Positions 37,712 to 46,956 are shown, counted from the stretch's first letter. The stretch: 64,000 nt of DNA from Wenyingzhuangia fucanilytica (GCF_001697185.1 NZ_CP014224.1:930001-994000); one strand, 5' to 3'. Numbers and translations: made by a program. The notes: generated from the sequence alone by a model not told the origin.

Positions 37712-39538
37712 TTAGTTATTAGTGTTTATTTTTAAATCTCCTTTTAAAGCCAAGTCAATTCTTACTTGATCTGTACTTTTTACTTTTACAGCTGTTGCAG
37801 TTCCATCGCCATTGCTATCAGTATCAAATACAATTGATAGTTTAACAATAGTAGCATCACCGATTAAAGCAATTTCAGATTCACTAAAAGTAACGGCAAA
37901 ATCATCACCATTCATAGGGACATGTGCTTCAATAACATTATCGTTAGCATCTTTTAATACGTTGTTAGCATCTAATGTATAGGTAGAGAAACCATCATTT
38001 CCTACTGGAGCGGCAACAATAGCTTGAACAGATTTAGAAAATAAAACATCATCATTGCTTTCATTGTCATCCCCTTTATCATCAACAAAATCTAAAAGAA
38101 TAGTTCCGTTAAATGGAATGGTATTTTTAGTAGCAACTCTTAAAGATAATTGTTTAGCATTATCTTGAATGTCATCATCAAGATCTAAATCAATAGGTTC
38201 TGGGTTAAAAGTTACATCATCAAAAGAAACATGTAATGGTAACTCTACATCAACACTAACATTTAAGGTATTGTTAACGTTAAAAAAGTTTGTGTTTCCC
38301 GTTGGTGAGTTAGGGTTAGAAGTACCGCTTACTTGTAAATTAAATTCTGTAGGTTTTTCAGATAATAAATCAGACAAGTTAGAGTTACTACTGTTTAAGG
38401 TAATGTCTGAAGTTGTAGCTCCTGAGATTAATCCAGCGTCAATAATTGCATAAGTTCCAGTTCCACCAGCAATTGGTTCAATATTATCATCTGTTGGGCT
38501 ATCATCTGTAATGATTAATATATTGTTATTAGAAGCATTAGTAGAAATACCATCTAAGTTTATTCCTACAGGAAAACCGTATTCATTGGTTGCAGAAAGG
38601 GTTAAAATAGGGTTTTCAAAAGTTAAGGAACCATCACCAATATCGTTAAAGAAATCTAAGTCAAATGTTTGTCCATTTACATTAAATGCACTTTGTTTAA
38701 AATCTCCTTCAGCAGATTCAACTTCTGGAGAGTTAAGAGAAACTGTATAAGTTAAGGTATCATCTGAACTTACGACATCACCTGCTTCAAAAGTAACAGT
38801 AGCGTCAAGTTTAACAGCTATGTTGTTAACTCCGTTATTACTATCAGGGTTTAAATCGTCAAAAGTAAAATCAAAAGTATAGTTATTTAAATCTACTGTA
38901 ATTGAGTTTTGATCTGGACCTGATTTGTCATTAAGAGTGAAAGTTCTGTTATAACTACCTGGGTTATTAGGGTCTTTTCTTTGTAAAGAAGGAATTGTAA
39001 ATTCAACTACAGTTTTAGCTTGTGTAGTAGTAGCCAAAGTAATAGTGAATGTACCGTTAGAAAAGTCTGCACTTGTTAATTCAACGTCTAATGAAGCTCC
39101 ACCTGCCTTGGTTAATTCTTTAATATCTTTAAAAGATTTACTCACTTCATCTCCAGGGACTGCTCCAGGAACATAAGGTGCACTACCTACTAAACCAGAA
39201 GATGCTAAAAGATCAAAGTCTCCATTGAAATTTTGATCGTCTACGCTTACAAAATCAGCGTTTCCAGAACCATCTAATGTTTGTGAATAAGAAAAACTAA
39301 TAATGTCATTAGTACCCGTGCTAACAGTAAGGTCTTCATTTAGCTCTTCAAATAATTCTTTAGCAGAGTAGTTTATATATCCAATGGGTAATCCACTTAT
39401 AGATATATCAAATTCAGGATCTTCAATTTCTTTGTCAAAAAATGAAGTGTCGAAGGAGTCGGAACAACTTACTATGCTTAAGCACAGTATAGTTGAAGCA
39501 AGAATATGCATTCTTGTCTTTTTCATGTAGTTTTTCAT
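37712..39538 (-). CDS. Hypothetical beta-rich lipoprotein
   Basis: A protein of about 608 residues with a lipoprotein signal ending in LSIVSC followed by SDSFD. The frame extends to a TTG at 39592, but ATG 39538 (MKNYMKKTRMHIL) or 39526 sits just before the signal and is preferred. The mature region is Asp/Asn/Ser/Thr-rich and predicted to be entirely beta, with no catalytic motif and no recognised domain. It is paired with the beta-barrel gene downstream. Likely on the periplasmic side or surface of the outer membrane; function unknown. Confidence 0.75.
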   Translation of the reverse strand: MKNYMKKTRMHILASTILCLSIVSCSDSFDTSFFDKEIEDPEFDISISGLPIGYINYSAKELFEELNEDLTVSTGTNDIISFSYSQTLDGSGNADFVSVDDQNFNGDFDLLASSGLVGSAPYVPGAVPGDEVSKSFKDIKELTKAGGASLDVELTSADFSNGTFTITLATTTQAKTVVEFTIPSLQRKDPNNPGSYNRTFTLNDKSGPDQNSITVDLNNYTFDFTFDDLNPDSNNGVNNIAVKLDATVTFEAGDVVSSDDTLTYTVSLNSPEVESAEGDFKQSAFNVNGQTFDLDFFNDIGDGSLTFENPILTLSATNEYGFPVGINLDGISTNASNNNILIITDDSPTDDNIEPIAGGTGTYAIIDAGLISGATTSDITLNSSNSNLSDLLSEKPTEFNLQVSGTSNPNSPTGNTNFFNVNNTLNVSVDVELPLHVSFDDVTFNPEPIDLDLDDDIQDNAKQLSLRVATKNTIPFNGTILLDFVDDKGDDNESNDDVLFSKSVQAIVAAPVGNDGFSTYTLDANNVLKDANDNVIEAHVPMNGDDFAVTFSESEIALIGDATIVKLSIVFDTDSNGDGTATAVKVKSTDQVRIDLALKGDLKINTNN

Positions 39539-39663
39539 AATGTTGTGTATAGTTGTAATACCAAAAATACTAAAACCAACTTTGTTTAACAAATGTTATC
39601 TCAATTAACGTTTGTTAAATTTTTATTAAATAAAAAACATGAAAAAAATGCTACTGTTTTAGT

Positions 39664-39697
39664 TTTGGCTAAGTTTAAAATAAGCGGTGTATATTTG
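39664..39697 (+). promoter_or_regulatory. Promoter of the HMG-CoA reductase operon
   Basis: TTTG at 39664-39667 and TATATTTG at 39690-39697 are separated by 22 nt, a full match to the Bacteroidota sigma-70 consensus. The -7 element is 24 nt before the start codon. Confidence 0.65.
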
Positions 39698-39721
39698 TCG
39701 AAAATTTTTATATAGTACTCA

Positions 39722-40993
39722 ATGCCAAAATTAGTCTCTGGTTTTTCTAAACTAAATAAAGAACAGAAAATAGAATGGTTGTCAAATTATTTTTTAAAAG
39801 ACAATGTAAATGCAAGTGATATACTTCGTTTATATTGGAATTCTGATAAAAAACTACAACAATTACACGATGATTTTATAGAAAACACAGTGTCTAATTA
39901 TTATATGCCTTTTGGTATTGCTCCTAATTTTATTATTAATAATAAGCATTACACCATTCCAATGGCTATTGAAGAAAGTTCAGTAGTAGCAGCCGCATCG
40001 TTGGTTGCTAAATTTTGGTCGGACAAAGGAGGGTTTAAAGCAGAAGTTATCAATACTGTTAAAGTTGGTCAGGTTCATTTTATGTATGAGGGTGATAAAG
40101 CTGTGATAGAAAAGTATTTTTCTGAGAAAAAATCTGATTTGATATCTATTACAGATAAGATTACTGAAAACATGCGTAAACGTGGTGGAGGAATTTTAGA
40201 TATTGAACTAAGGGATAAAACAAAAGATTTAGAGCATTACTATCAGTTACATGTAACTTTTGAGACAAAAGATTCAATGGGAGCTAATTTTATCAACTCT
40301 TGTTTAGAAGCGATGGCTCAAGAGTTTAAAAATGATGATGTTAAGATCGTTATGAGTATTTTGTCTAATTATGTTCCTGAGTGTTTGGTTAGAGCAGAAG
40401 TTAGTTGTAAGGTTGATCAGCTACATCCTATAGATGGGGCTTTGTTTGCCAAAAAAATGAAACAAGCTGTTGATATTGCTAATGTAGATCCGCATAGAGC
40501 AGTTACCCATAATAAAGGGGTAATGAATGGAATAGACGCTGTGGTTATTGCAACCGGTAATGATTTTAGAGCTGTAGAAGCAGGAGTACATGCTTATGCA
40601 GCAAAATCGGGTAAATACAAAAGTTTAACTTCTTGTAAAGTAGAAAATGATGTTTTTACTTTTTCAATAGAAATACCATTGGCACTTGGAACTGTTGGGG
40701 GATTAACAAGTACTCATCCATTATCTAAATTGTCTTTAGAAATGTTAAGTAATCCATCAGCAAAAGAATTGATGCAAATTATTGCTGTGGCAGGATTGGC
40801 TCAAAATTTTGCGGCTTTAAGGGCTTTAACAACTACTGGGATTCAAGAAGGACATATGAAAATGCATTTAGGGAATATTCTAAATCAATTAGAAGCTACT
40901 CCTGATGAAAAAGAAAAAGTAACCAAAGAATTGTCAGGACAAACTGTTAGTTATAGTGGTGTTGCCGATGTTTTGAAAAAAATTAGAGCTTAA
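39722..40993 (+). CDS. Hydroxymethylglutaryl-CoA reductase, class II (degradative-type)
   Basis: A 423-residue class II HMG-CoA reductase, interconverting HMG-CoA and mevalonate. Landmarks are MPKLVSGFSKLN at the start, AIEESSVVAAASLVAKFW with the catalytic glutamate, KRGGGILDIELRD, and ATGNDFRAVEAGVHAYA. The late LGTVGGLTSTHPL and AGLAQNFAALRAL blocks are also present. Although called degradative, in Flavobacteriia this class supplies the mevalonate pathway for isoprenoids, which fits the following kinase. The TAATG junction couples it to that gene. Confidence 0.95.
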   Translation: MPKLVSGFSKLNKEQKIEWLSNYFLKDNVNASDILRLYWNSDKKLQQLHDDFIENTVSNYYMPFGIAPNFIINNKHYTIPMAIEESSVVAAASLVAKFWSDKGGFKAEVINTVKVGQVHFMYEGDKAVIEKYFSEKKSDLISITDKITENMRKRGGGILDIELRDKTKDLEHYYQLHVTFETKDSMGANFINSCLEAMAQEFKNDDVKIVMSILSNYVPECLVRAEVSCKVDQLHPIDGALFAKKMKQAVDIANVDPHRAVTHNKGVMNGIDAVVIATGNDFRAVEAGVHAYAAKSGKYKSLTSCKVENDVFTFSIEIPLALGTVGGLTSTHPLSKLSLEMLSNPSAKELMQIIAVAGLAQNFAALRALTTTGIQEGHMKMHLGNILNQLEATPDEKEKVTKELSGQTVSYSGVADVLKKIRA

Positions 40994-41922
40994 TGCAGCG
41001 TTTTTATAGTCATGGTAAGTTGTTGATTTCTGGAGAGTACCTTGTTTTAGATGGTGCGGTTTCTTTGGCATTGCCAACCAAATACGGACAGTCTTTAGAA
41101 ATAATAAATACTAATACAAATACCATTCTTTGGAAAAGTTACAATGTAGAGGGGCAGTGTTGGTTTAGTACGGAGTTTAATATTGATGAGAATTTTACAG
41201 TTATCAATAGTTTTTCTGTTCAGAATGAAGAAGGGAAAATAGCTAAAACTTTACAAGAAATTTTAAAAACAGCTAAATCACTGAATACTGATTTTCTTGA
41301 AAACTGTAGGGGGTTAGAGGTAACGACTCATTTAAGTTTTCCTAATAATTGGGGATTGGGAACTTCGTCTACCTTAATTAATAATATCGCTACTTGGGCA
41401 AAAGTAAATGCTTTTGAATTGTTAGATAAATCTTTTGGAGGAAGTGGGTATGATATTGCTTGTGCACAAAACAATCATCCAATAACATATCAAAGAAATG
41501 GTGTAGCACCTAGTGTGAAAGAGGTTTTGTTTTGTCCTGATTACAAAAATCAATTGTTTTTTGTGCATTTAAATCAAAAACAAGATAGTAAAGAGGGAAT
41601 TAAAATGTATCGTTCTTTGTCTGTTGATAAACAGCAATATATAGATAAAGTTAATGATTTAACAAACCGCATGATTGCTGCTAAAACAATTGAAGAGTTT
41701 ACAAAATTGTTAACTGAACATGAAAATTTCTTGTCAGATGTTTTAAAAGTAAAGACAGTGAAAGAAAATTTATTTTCAGATTTTAAAGGAGCTGTAAAAA
41801 GTTTGGGTGCTTGGGGAGGCGATTTTGTATTGGTTACAGGTACCGAAAAAGAGGTGAAAGATTACTTTTTAAATAAAAATTACCACACAATTATCGCTTA
41901 CAACGATATGATTTTGAATTAA
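40993..41922 (+). CDS. GYDIA family GHMP kinase
   Basis: A 309-residue GHMP-superfamily kinase carrying the naming motif GGSGYDIACA. The N-terminal YSHGKLLISGEYLVLDGA is motif 1, NWGLGTSSTLINN is the phosphate-binding motif 2, and LGAWGGDFVLVTG is motif 3. The start codon overlaps the reductase stop (TAATG). Since it is fused in expression to HMG-CoA reductase, it most likely phosphorylates a mevalonate-pathway intermediate; which step is not established by the sequence. Confidence 0.92.
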   Translation: MQRFYSHGKLLISGEYLVLDGAVSLALPTKYGQSLEIINTNTNTILWKSYNVEGQCWFSTEFNIDENFTVINSFSVQNEEGKIAKTLQEILKTAKSLNTDFLENCRGLEVTTHLSFPNNWGLGTSSTLINNIATWAKVNAFELLDKSFGGSGYDIACAQNNHPITYQRNGVAPSVKEVLFCPDYKNQLFFVHLNQKQDSKEGIKMYRSLSVDKQQYIDKVNDLTNRMIAAKTIEEFTKLLTEHENFLSDVLKVKTVKENLFSDFKGAVKSLGAWGGDFVLVTGTEKEVKDYFLNKNYHTIIAYNDMILN

Positions 41923-42437
41923 TATTTATCAAAATCAATATCGTCTAGGCTATCAAACTCATCAAAATGAGTATCAAAGTCATCATCATCTAAATCAAAC
42001 GCATCTTTTTCAGGTTTATCTGCTTTAAATTCTTTTTCTGGAGCTTCATCAGGAACTTCACCTATCGTTAAAATTAACTTAGGTAACTCAGAAGTAGTAG
42101 TTTTGGTAACTTCTATCAATTCACAATAGAAAGTCCACATATTCATATAATCATATACATAAATTAACTTTTCTTCAGGATCTTCAATGTTTTGCTCAAT
42201 AGTAGTCGTAGCCATACATAAAGCATCTGGAGCATCGTCCATAGAAAACAAAGGGATTTCTTCTCCTTGATTCCATTCATCGTCAGATCTGTAAAAAGAA
42301 GCCATTTCTTGACCGTTAAAACCAAATACTTTGGCTATTAACTTGTGTAAATCCTCTAATGTGCTTGATGAGTCTACCAAAAGGGTTCTGATTACATCTT
42401 TTTTAGTGTCTAGAATTACTCTTATTTTGTATATCAT
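41919..42437 (-). CDS. pRiA4b ORF-3-like protein
   Basis: A 172-residue protein of the plasmid pRiA4b ORF-3 / IS1096 TnpR-like family. Visible blocks are IYKIRVILDTKKDVIRTLLVD at the start, STLEDLHKLIAKVFGF, and YVYDYMNMWTFYCELIE. The C-terminal 35 residues are almost only Asp, Glu, Phe and Leu. Despite the family names, nothing around it is mobile, so it is a chromosomal gene of unknown function. It converges on the GYDIA kinase with a 4-nt overlap. Confidence 0.85.
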   Translation of the reverse strand: MIYKIRVILDTKKDVIRTLLVDSSSTLEDLHKLIAKVFGFNGQEMASFYRSDDEWNQGEEIPLFSMDDAPDALCMATTTIEQNIEDPEEKLIYVYDYMNMWTFYCELIEVTKTTTSELPKLILTIGEVPDEAPEKEFKADKPEKDAFDLDDDDFDTHFDEFDSLDDIDFDKY

Positions 42438-42514
42438 TTCTTCTAATTTATGGTTGCAAAAGTAGCTATAAAACTCAATAAATATGTAATTTTACATGAA
42501 TTAAAATAGGAGAA

Positions 42515-42928
42515 ATGGATTTTGAAAAAGCTTTGCTACAAGTAAATCAGTTTAGTAAAAACACTTTAATGGAAACATTAGGGATTAAATATACTGAAAT
42601 AGGAGAGGATTATTTGGTTGCTACAATGCCTGTAAATTCAAAGGTTCATCAACCTATGGGATTGTTACACGGAGGAGCAACAGTTGCTTTGGCCGAAAGT
42701 GTAGGTAGTGCAGCATCTTTTTTGTTTATAAATCCTAAAGAATATACTGTTAAAGGAATTGAGATTTCTGCAAATCATTTAAAAAGTAAAAAAGAAGGAG
42801 TGGTTACGGCAAAAGCTACAATTATTCACAAGGGAAGAACTACACACTTGTGGCAAATAACTATTACTGATGAAGAAGGTGCTTTAATTTCTTTGTGTAA
42901 AATCACCAATATTGTATTACCTAAGTAA
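42515..42928 (+). CDS. PaaI-type hotdog thioesterase
   Basis: A 137-residue hotdog-fold acyl-CoA thioesterase. The family motif HQPMGLLHGGATVALAESVG contains the HGG turn and the catalytic Glu-type residue, followed by GIEISANHLK. It is 9 nt upstream of isochorismate synthase. In Bacteroidota this pairing suggests the DHNA-CoA thioesterase step of menaquinone synthesis, but that is inferred from neighbourhood and not from a specific motif. Confidence 0.88.
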   Translation: MDFEKALLQVNQFSKNTLMETLGIKYTEIGEDYLVATMPVNSKVHQPMGLLHGGATVALAESVGSAASFLFINPKEYTVKGIEISANHLKSKKEGVVTAKATIIHKGRTTHLWQITITDEEGALISLCKITNIVLPK

Positions 42929-42937
42929 GCTTTAAGA

Positions 42938-43972
42938 TTGAAATATTCCGAACAAATAAATAGTGCATATAAGGCACAAAAGCCTTTTGTTGCTTATAAA
43001 AATCCAAATGAAAATAAAATTCATGTCATTATTCAGGATACTGATGAGTTGATTGAATTTGAAGATTTTACAGCTTCAGGGTTTGTTTTTGCACCTTTTA
43101 ATGATGCTGATAAAGCAATTTTAATAAAACCAGATATTTGTTTTGTAGACCAAGTACAAAGTGTTGATTTTGAGTTGAAAAAGAATGTTTATAACAATAA
43201 CGAGGATGAAAAGTTAAATCACATCAATATTGTTAATAATGCGATAAACACAATAAAGGAAACAGAACTTTCTAAAATTGTAATATCTAGAAAAGAAGAG
43301 GTCTTGGTTCCTGATTTTGATTTGTTGGCAGTGTATAATAAGTTAATTAATAAATACGCCAATGCTTATGTTTATGTTTGGTTTCATCCTAAAGTTGGTT
43401 TGTGGATGGGAGCAACTCCAGAAACTTTGTTAAAAGTTGTAGGGAACAAGTTTAAAACGATGGCTTTGGCAGGAACCCAACCATTTAAAGGTGATATAAA
43501 TCCTATTTGGGGAGAAAAAGAGTTGGAAGAACAACAAATGGTTTCTGATTTTATTCAACAGCATTTAGAAAATGTAGTTGATGATTTAGAGTTGTCTAAG
43601 GTAGAAACTGTAAAAGCGGGAAGTTTGTTGCATTTAAAAACCAATATTACAGGTAGGTTACGTAAATCAAAAGATGTTCAATCTTTAGTTAAGTTATTGC
43701 ATCCTACACCAGCGGTATGTGGTTTGCCTAAAGAATTGAGTAAAACATTTATTTTGCAAAATGAAAACTACAATAGGTCTTATTATAGTGGTTATTTAGG
43801 TGTGTTAAATATTGCTGAAGAAACTTCTTTTTTTGTGAATTTAAGATGTTTTCAGTTATTAAATAATACAGCTATTTTATATGTAGGAGGCGGAATAACT
43901 ACAGAGAGTAACGCCCAAAAAGAATGGGAAGAAACAGTTGCAAAAAGTCAGATAATTAAATCGGTACTTTAG
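42938..43972 (+). CDS. menF: Isochorismate synthase
   Basis: A 344-residue chorismate-binding enzyme making isochorismate for menaquinone. It begins with TTG (KYSEQINSAYKAQKPF), 9 nt after the thioesterase, with no ATG in a reasonable place. The catalytic domain shows SKIVISRKE, VWFHPKVGLWMGATPETLLK, MALAGTQP, and the end PTPAVCGLPKE and YNRSYYSGYLG typical of isochorismate/anthranilate synthases. The relatively short N-terminal part matches other Flavobacteriia. Convergent stop overlap of 4 nt with the next gene. Confidence 0.9.
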   Translation: MKYSEQINSAYKAQKPFVAYKNPNENKIHVIIQDTDELIEFEDFTASGFVFAPFNDADKAILIKPDICFVDQVQSVDFELKKNVYNNNEDEKLNHINIVNNAINTIKETELSKIVISRKEEVLVPDFDLLAVYNKLINKYANAYVYVWFHPKVGLWMGATPETLLKVVGNKFKTMALAGTQPFKGDINPIWGEKELEEQQMVSDFIQQHLENVVDDLELSKVETVKAGSLLHLKTNITGRLRKSKDVQSLVKLLHPTPAVCGLPKELSKTFILQNENYNRSYYSGYLGVLNIAEETSFFVNLRCFQLLNNTAILYVGGGITTESNAQKEWEETVAKSQIIKSVL

Positions 43973-44403
43973 TGTTCTTTTTTTATTCTTTCTAACAAAG
44001 TCTTTTTAAACTTATGTTCAGCATAATTAAGTTTAAGCAATTGTTTGTTGTTAAGAATTTTACCTAAATCCTTCATGAAATCGGCCTTTTTACGGTCTAT
44101 TTCTTGATTTTTTGCTATGATTTTTTCAAGGACAATTTTAGCTTGTTTCTCGGTAATTTTATCGTGATTTACGTTTCTTTCTAGTTCTCTTTTTTGTTGA
44201 TATAAAGAGTATATCTCATCTTTTAAACTATTGTAAACAGGCCAGAATTTTTCTGCTTGTTCAGGTGTAAGAGACAATTCGTTTGAAATGAAACTAATTT
44301 TGGCAGTTGCTATTTTTTCACGAGAGTTTTTATCATTTCCTTGTCCGAAAACAATAGAACTTGTTAATAAAAATAAAGCGATTAGAGTTATATGTTTTTT
44401 CAT
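43969..44403 (-). CDS. Small exported Spy/CpxP-like helical protein of the ECF operon
   Basis: A 144-residue protein with a signal peptide (to about SIVFGQG) and a helical mature region. Blocks include LSLTPEQAEKFWPVYNSLKDE and KQAKIVLEKIIAKNQEIDRKKADFMKDL. The PEQAEKFWPVYN pattern is common in Bacteroidota proteins labelled 'sensor of ECF-type sigma factor', which resemble Spy/CpxP chaperones or metal resistance sensors. It follows the anti-sigma-like gene with 4 nt between them. A periplasmic sensing role is inferred. Confidence 0.78.
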   Translation of the reverse strand: MKKHITLIALFLLTSSIVFGQGNDKNSREKIATAKISFISNELSLTPEQAEKFWPVYNSLKDEIYSLYQQKRELERNVNHDKITEKQAKIVLEKIIAKNQEIDRKKADFMKDLGKILNNKQLLKLNYAEHKFKKTLLERIKKEH

Positions 44404-44407
44404 AAGA

Positions 44408-44887
44408 TTAATATTCTATAATATCATATTCATTTAATTCCATATCTAGTTGATCGATATCTATTTCAATATTGTCTAAACTAGCAAACATAATATTATC
44501 TGTATTAATAATAGTGTTTTCTAAAATGTCGTTGGTTTCTAATCCATCATCAGAACTAAGGTAGTTAATGATTTCTTCGTTACTCAACGCATCTATATTT
44601 GGTGTGTTATAATTGCTAAATATAAACAATCCAAAAGCAAGAACAGCGGCAACTGATATAAAAGGTAATAACGTAATTATTTTACTCTTAGGCTTGTTAA
44701 CCTTAAAGTTTTCAAAATAATTATCAGGGGTTTTAAAACCAGTTTTCTTAGGCAAGCTTTGCTCAAAAATATCAACAGATAATTTTTCTGATAAATTATC
44801 AAAGTAATTTTCAGGCGTTTTAAATGGATTTTTTTCTTGGGTTAAATCCTTTAAAAATTGGTCGTTATGTTGATGGTCTTTATTCAT
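44408..44887 (-). CDS. Predicted anti-sigma-type membrane protein
   Basis: A 159-residue protein with one membrane helix (about 80-97, LLPFISVAAVLAFGLFIF). The cytoplasmic part carries two copies of a short motif, FKTPENYFDNL and FKTPDNYFENF, and the outer part is rich in Asp/Asn/Glu. The position directly after the sigma factor and the topology suggest control of that sigma factor. It lacks a recognisable zinc anti-sigma motif. Function is inferred from context. Confidence 0.68.
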   Translation of the reverse strand: MNKDHQHNDQFLKDLTQEKNPFKTPENYFDNLSEKLSVDIFEQSLPKKTGFKTPDNYFENFKVNKPKSKIITLLPFISVAAVLAFGLFIFSNYNTPNIDALSNEEIINYLSSDDGLETNDILENTIINTDNIMFASLDNIEIDIDQLDMELNEYDIIEY

Positions 44888-44920
44888 GTTATTAATTAGA
44901 TGCTCTAATTAGTAAAAGGT

Positions 44921-45466
44921 TTAATGTTTTTTTATAAAAGCTTCTATTTTTTTTACAGCATGATGGTATGAAGCTTTTAAAGCCCCTACAGAAGTTTCTA
45001 AAATTTCAGACATTTCTTCGTACTTCATTTCATCATAATATTTCATATTGAATACCAATTGTTGTTTTTGTGGTAGTTCTGCTATGGCTTTTTGTAAAAT
45101 TAATTGAATACTATCACCATCAAAAAGTTCATCATCTTGTAAGGAACTTCTTAGTTCTTTTTGATATTCATCTATATCTAAATTACTTTTTTTAGCTCTT
45201 TTGTTTAAAAATGAAATGGCTTCATTAGTGGCAATACGGTACATCCAAGAAAAAAGTTTGCTCTCTTCTTTAAAACCATGAATGTTCTTAAATACTTTGA
45301 TAAAAGTGTTTTGTAGTACATCATCAGTATCGTCGTGACTAATTACTATTTTACGGATATGCCAATACAAGCGAACCTTATATAGTTTCACTAATTCATC
45401 AAATGCCTTAGATTGTGTTTTGGCATTTTTTAAATCGTTAATTAGTCTTTGTTCTTCGTCTATCAA
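44921..45466 (-). CDS. ECF-type RNA polymerase sigma factor
   Basis: A 181-residue sigma-70 family ECF factor. Region 2 holds DTDDVLQNTFIKVFKNI and SKLFSWMYRIATNEAISFL, and region 4 holds LPQKQQLVFNMKYYDEM, then YEEMSEILETSVGALKASYHHAV. The only start that fits is a TTG at 45464-45466, because the preceding in-frame codons run into a stop. The TTG lies 6 nt after the upstream gene's stop, so it is translated from the same transcript. Confidence 0.94.
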   Translation of the reverse strand: MIDEEQRLINDLKNAKTQSKAFDELVKLYKVRLYWHIRKIVISHDDTDDVLQNTFIKVFKNIHGFKEESKLFSWMYRIATNEAISFLNKRAKKSNLDIDEYQKELRSSLQDDELFDGDSIQLILQKAIAELPQKQQLVFNMKYYDEMKYEEMSEILETSVGALKASYHHAVKKIEAFIKKH

Positions 45467-45472
45467 AACTAA

Positions 45473-46918
45473 TTATGGATTTATTTTTTTTCTGTAGCCA
45501 AATAATCCTTTAAATTTAATAGTTTCTGCAATTCCTTCAGGAAGCATAGATTCCCAACCATCTTCATTAGCGCTAATTTTTCTAAACACATCTTGACCTT
45601 GAATCTTCATGTGAGCAACATCGTATTCTTTAATGTCTATAATTTTATTAGCTTGTTTAAAGTATTTATATAATTCTTTAACCTTGTGGTTAAGTCTTAA
45701 ATTATTACTATCAATGATTGAAGTTTCATCTTCTCCTAAAATAGGGTATAGGTATATTTTTAAGTTATTAGAGAATAATTTACCTATTCCTTCTAAAATA
45801 CTTCCTTTAAGATTGTTGTAGTATTTAATATCAAAAATATTCATAATACTATCGGTTCCCATGGCAAAACCTATTTGCTCGTTGGTAAATTCTCCAAAAT
45901 ACTCCACCAATTTATAGTATTCTTGGAAGTTGGTAATCATTACAATTTGCCCTAGAGAACATAATAAATCGGCACGGTCTAAAAAGTCTCGCTCATTTAT
46001 TTCTCCTTCATTTTTTAAGTTAGAAAGAGTGATTTCAAAAATGGTTCTGGTACTTTTAGGATCTACTCTTTTGTTTTCAAAAAATAGTTTTTGAGAACCT
46101 TCGTAAACATCCATGTTAACTTTAGTAACAGGTCTAAAACGACCTCTTAAAGCCAAAATATTCTTTTTGTATAATTCTTGAGCAGGTAAAAGGTTTTTCC
46201 CTAAAGAGTCAAACATCACCGCATTGGTCATTCCATTTCTAACCAATTGCAAACTCATTAATCTGTTATCTACATAAGTAAAACGAGGCCCAGAAAAGTT
46301 AATCATGTCAATTTCAATCTCATCAAGATCAATATTGTCGTATAAAGATTTTATTAAATCTTTAGGATTATCGTTATAATAAAAAGCCCCATAAATTAAA
46401 TTTACTCCTAAACGTCCAAGGGTTTCTTGTTGTAAAGTGGCATCTGTTTGCTTAAAACGAGTGTGTAATACAATTTCGTTATAAGGTTCGTTAGGATCTA
46501 ATTGAAATTGAATTCCGACCCATCCATGCCCTTTAAATTTTTTAGCAAAATCTATAGTGGCAACAGTGTTGGCATAGGAAAAATAAATTTTTTCTGGATG
46601 TTTTGCTCTATCAAGACGATCTTCTATCAATTGAATTTCGTGACGTAACATTTTTTTTAAGCGACTCTCAGTTACATATCGGTGATGTTCTTCAACTCCA
46701 TAAATAGCATCAGAAAAGTCTTTGTCATAGGCACTCATCGCTTTGGCAATAGTTCCAGAAGAACCTCCTGCTCTAAAAAAATGTCTTACGGTTTCTTGCC
46801 CAGCTCCAATTTCGGAAAATGTTCCGTAAATGTTTTTGTTAAGGTTTATTTTAAGAGCTTTTGTTTTACTGGTTAGAATATTTTCTACAGGAATATCTCC
46901 TTTGTGTATTACAGCCAT
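45473..46918 (-). CDS. Conserved protein of unknown function, often mislabelled as nucleotidyltransferase
   Basis: A cytoplasmic protein of about 481 residues without signal or membrane segments. I recognise it as a Bacteroidota-conserved protein that is sometimes annotated as nicotinate-nucleotide adenylyltransferase, but it has no HxGH nucleotidyltransferase motif. Notable segments are GAGQETVRHFFRAGGSSGTIAKAMSAYD-like text near residues 40-65 (a Gly-rich turn) and a later AMGTDSIMNIFD. The start at ATG 46918 is used; the longer TTG frame (46954) overlaps the promoter of the divergent gene. It precedes the ECF sigma gene by 6 nt. Function unknown. Confidence 0.75.
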   Translation of the reverse strand: MAVIHKGDIPVENILTSKTKALKINLNKNIYGTFSEIGAGQETVRHFFRAGGSSGTIAKAMSAYDKDFSDAIYGVEEHHRYVTESRLKKMLRHEIQLIEDRLDRAKHPEKIYFSYANTVATIDFAKKFKGHGWVGIQFQLDPNEPYNEIVLHTRFKQTDATLQQETLGRLGVNLIYGAFYYNDNPKDLIKSLYDNIDLDEIEIDMINFSGPRFTYVDNRLMSLQLVRNGMTNAVMFDSLGKNLLPAQELYKKNILALRGRFRPVTKVNMDVYEGSQKLFFENKRVDPKSTRTIFEITLSNLKNEGEINERDFLDRADLLCSLGQIVMITNFQEYYKLVEYFGEFTNEQIGFAMGTDSIMNIFDIKYYNNLKGSILEGIGKLFSNNLKIYLYPILGEDETSIIDSNNLRLNHKVKELYKYFKQANKIIDIKEYDVAHMKIQGQDVFRKISANEDGWESMLPEGIAETIKFKGLFGYRKKINP

Positions 46919-46956
46919 ATTGATAGGTTCAATGTTCACCTTCAAATATACCAAAA

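Noticed and set aside
41919-42437. Transposon-related gene (family name IS1096 TnpR-like)
   Set aside because: No inverted repeats, transposase or composition change nearby; the family is widespread in chromosomes and the name is historical.
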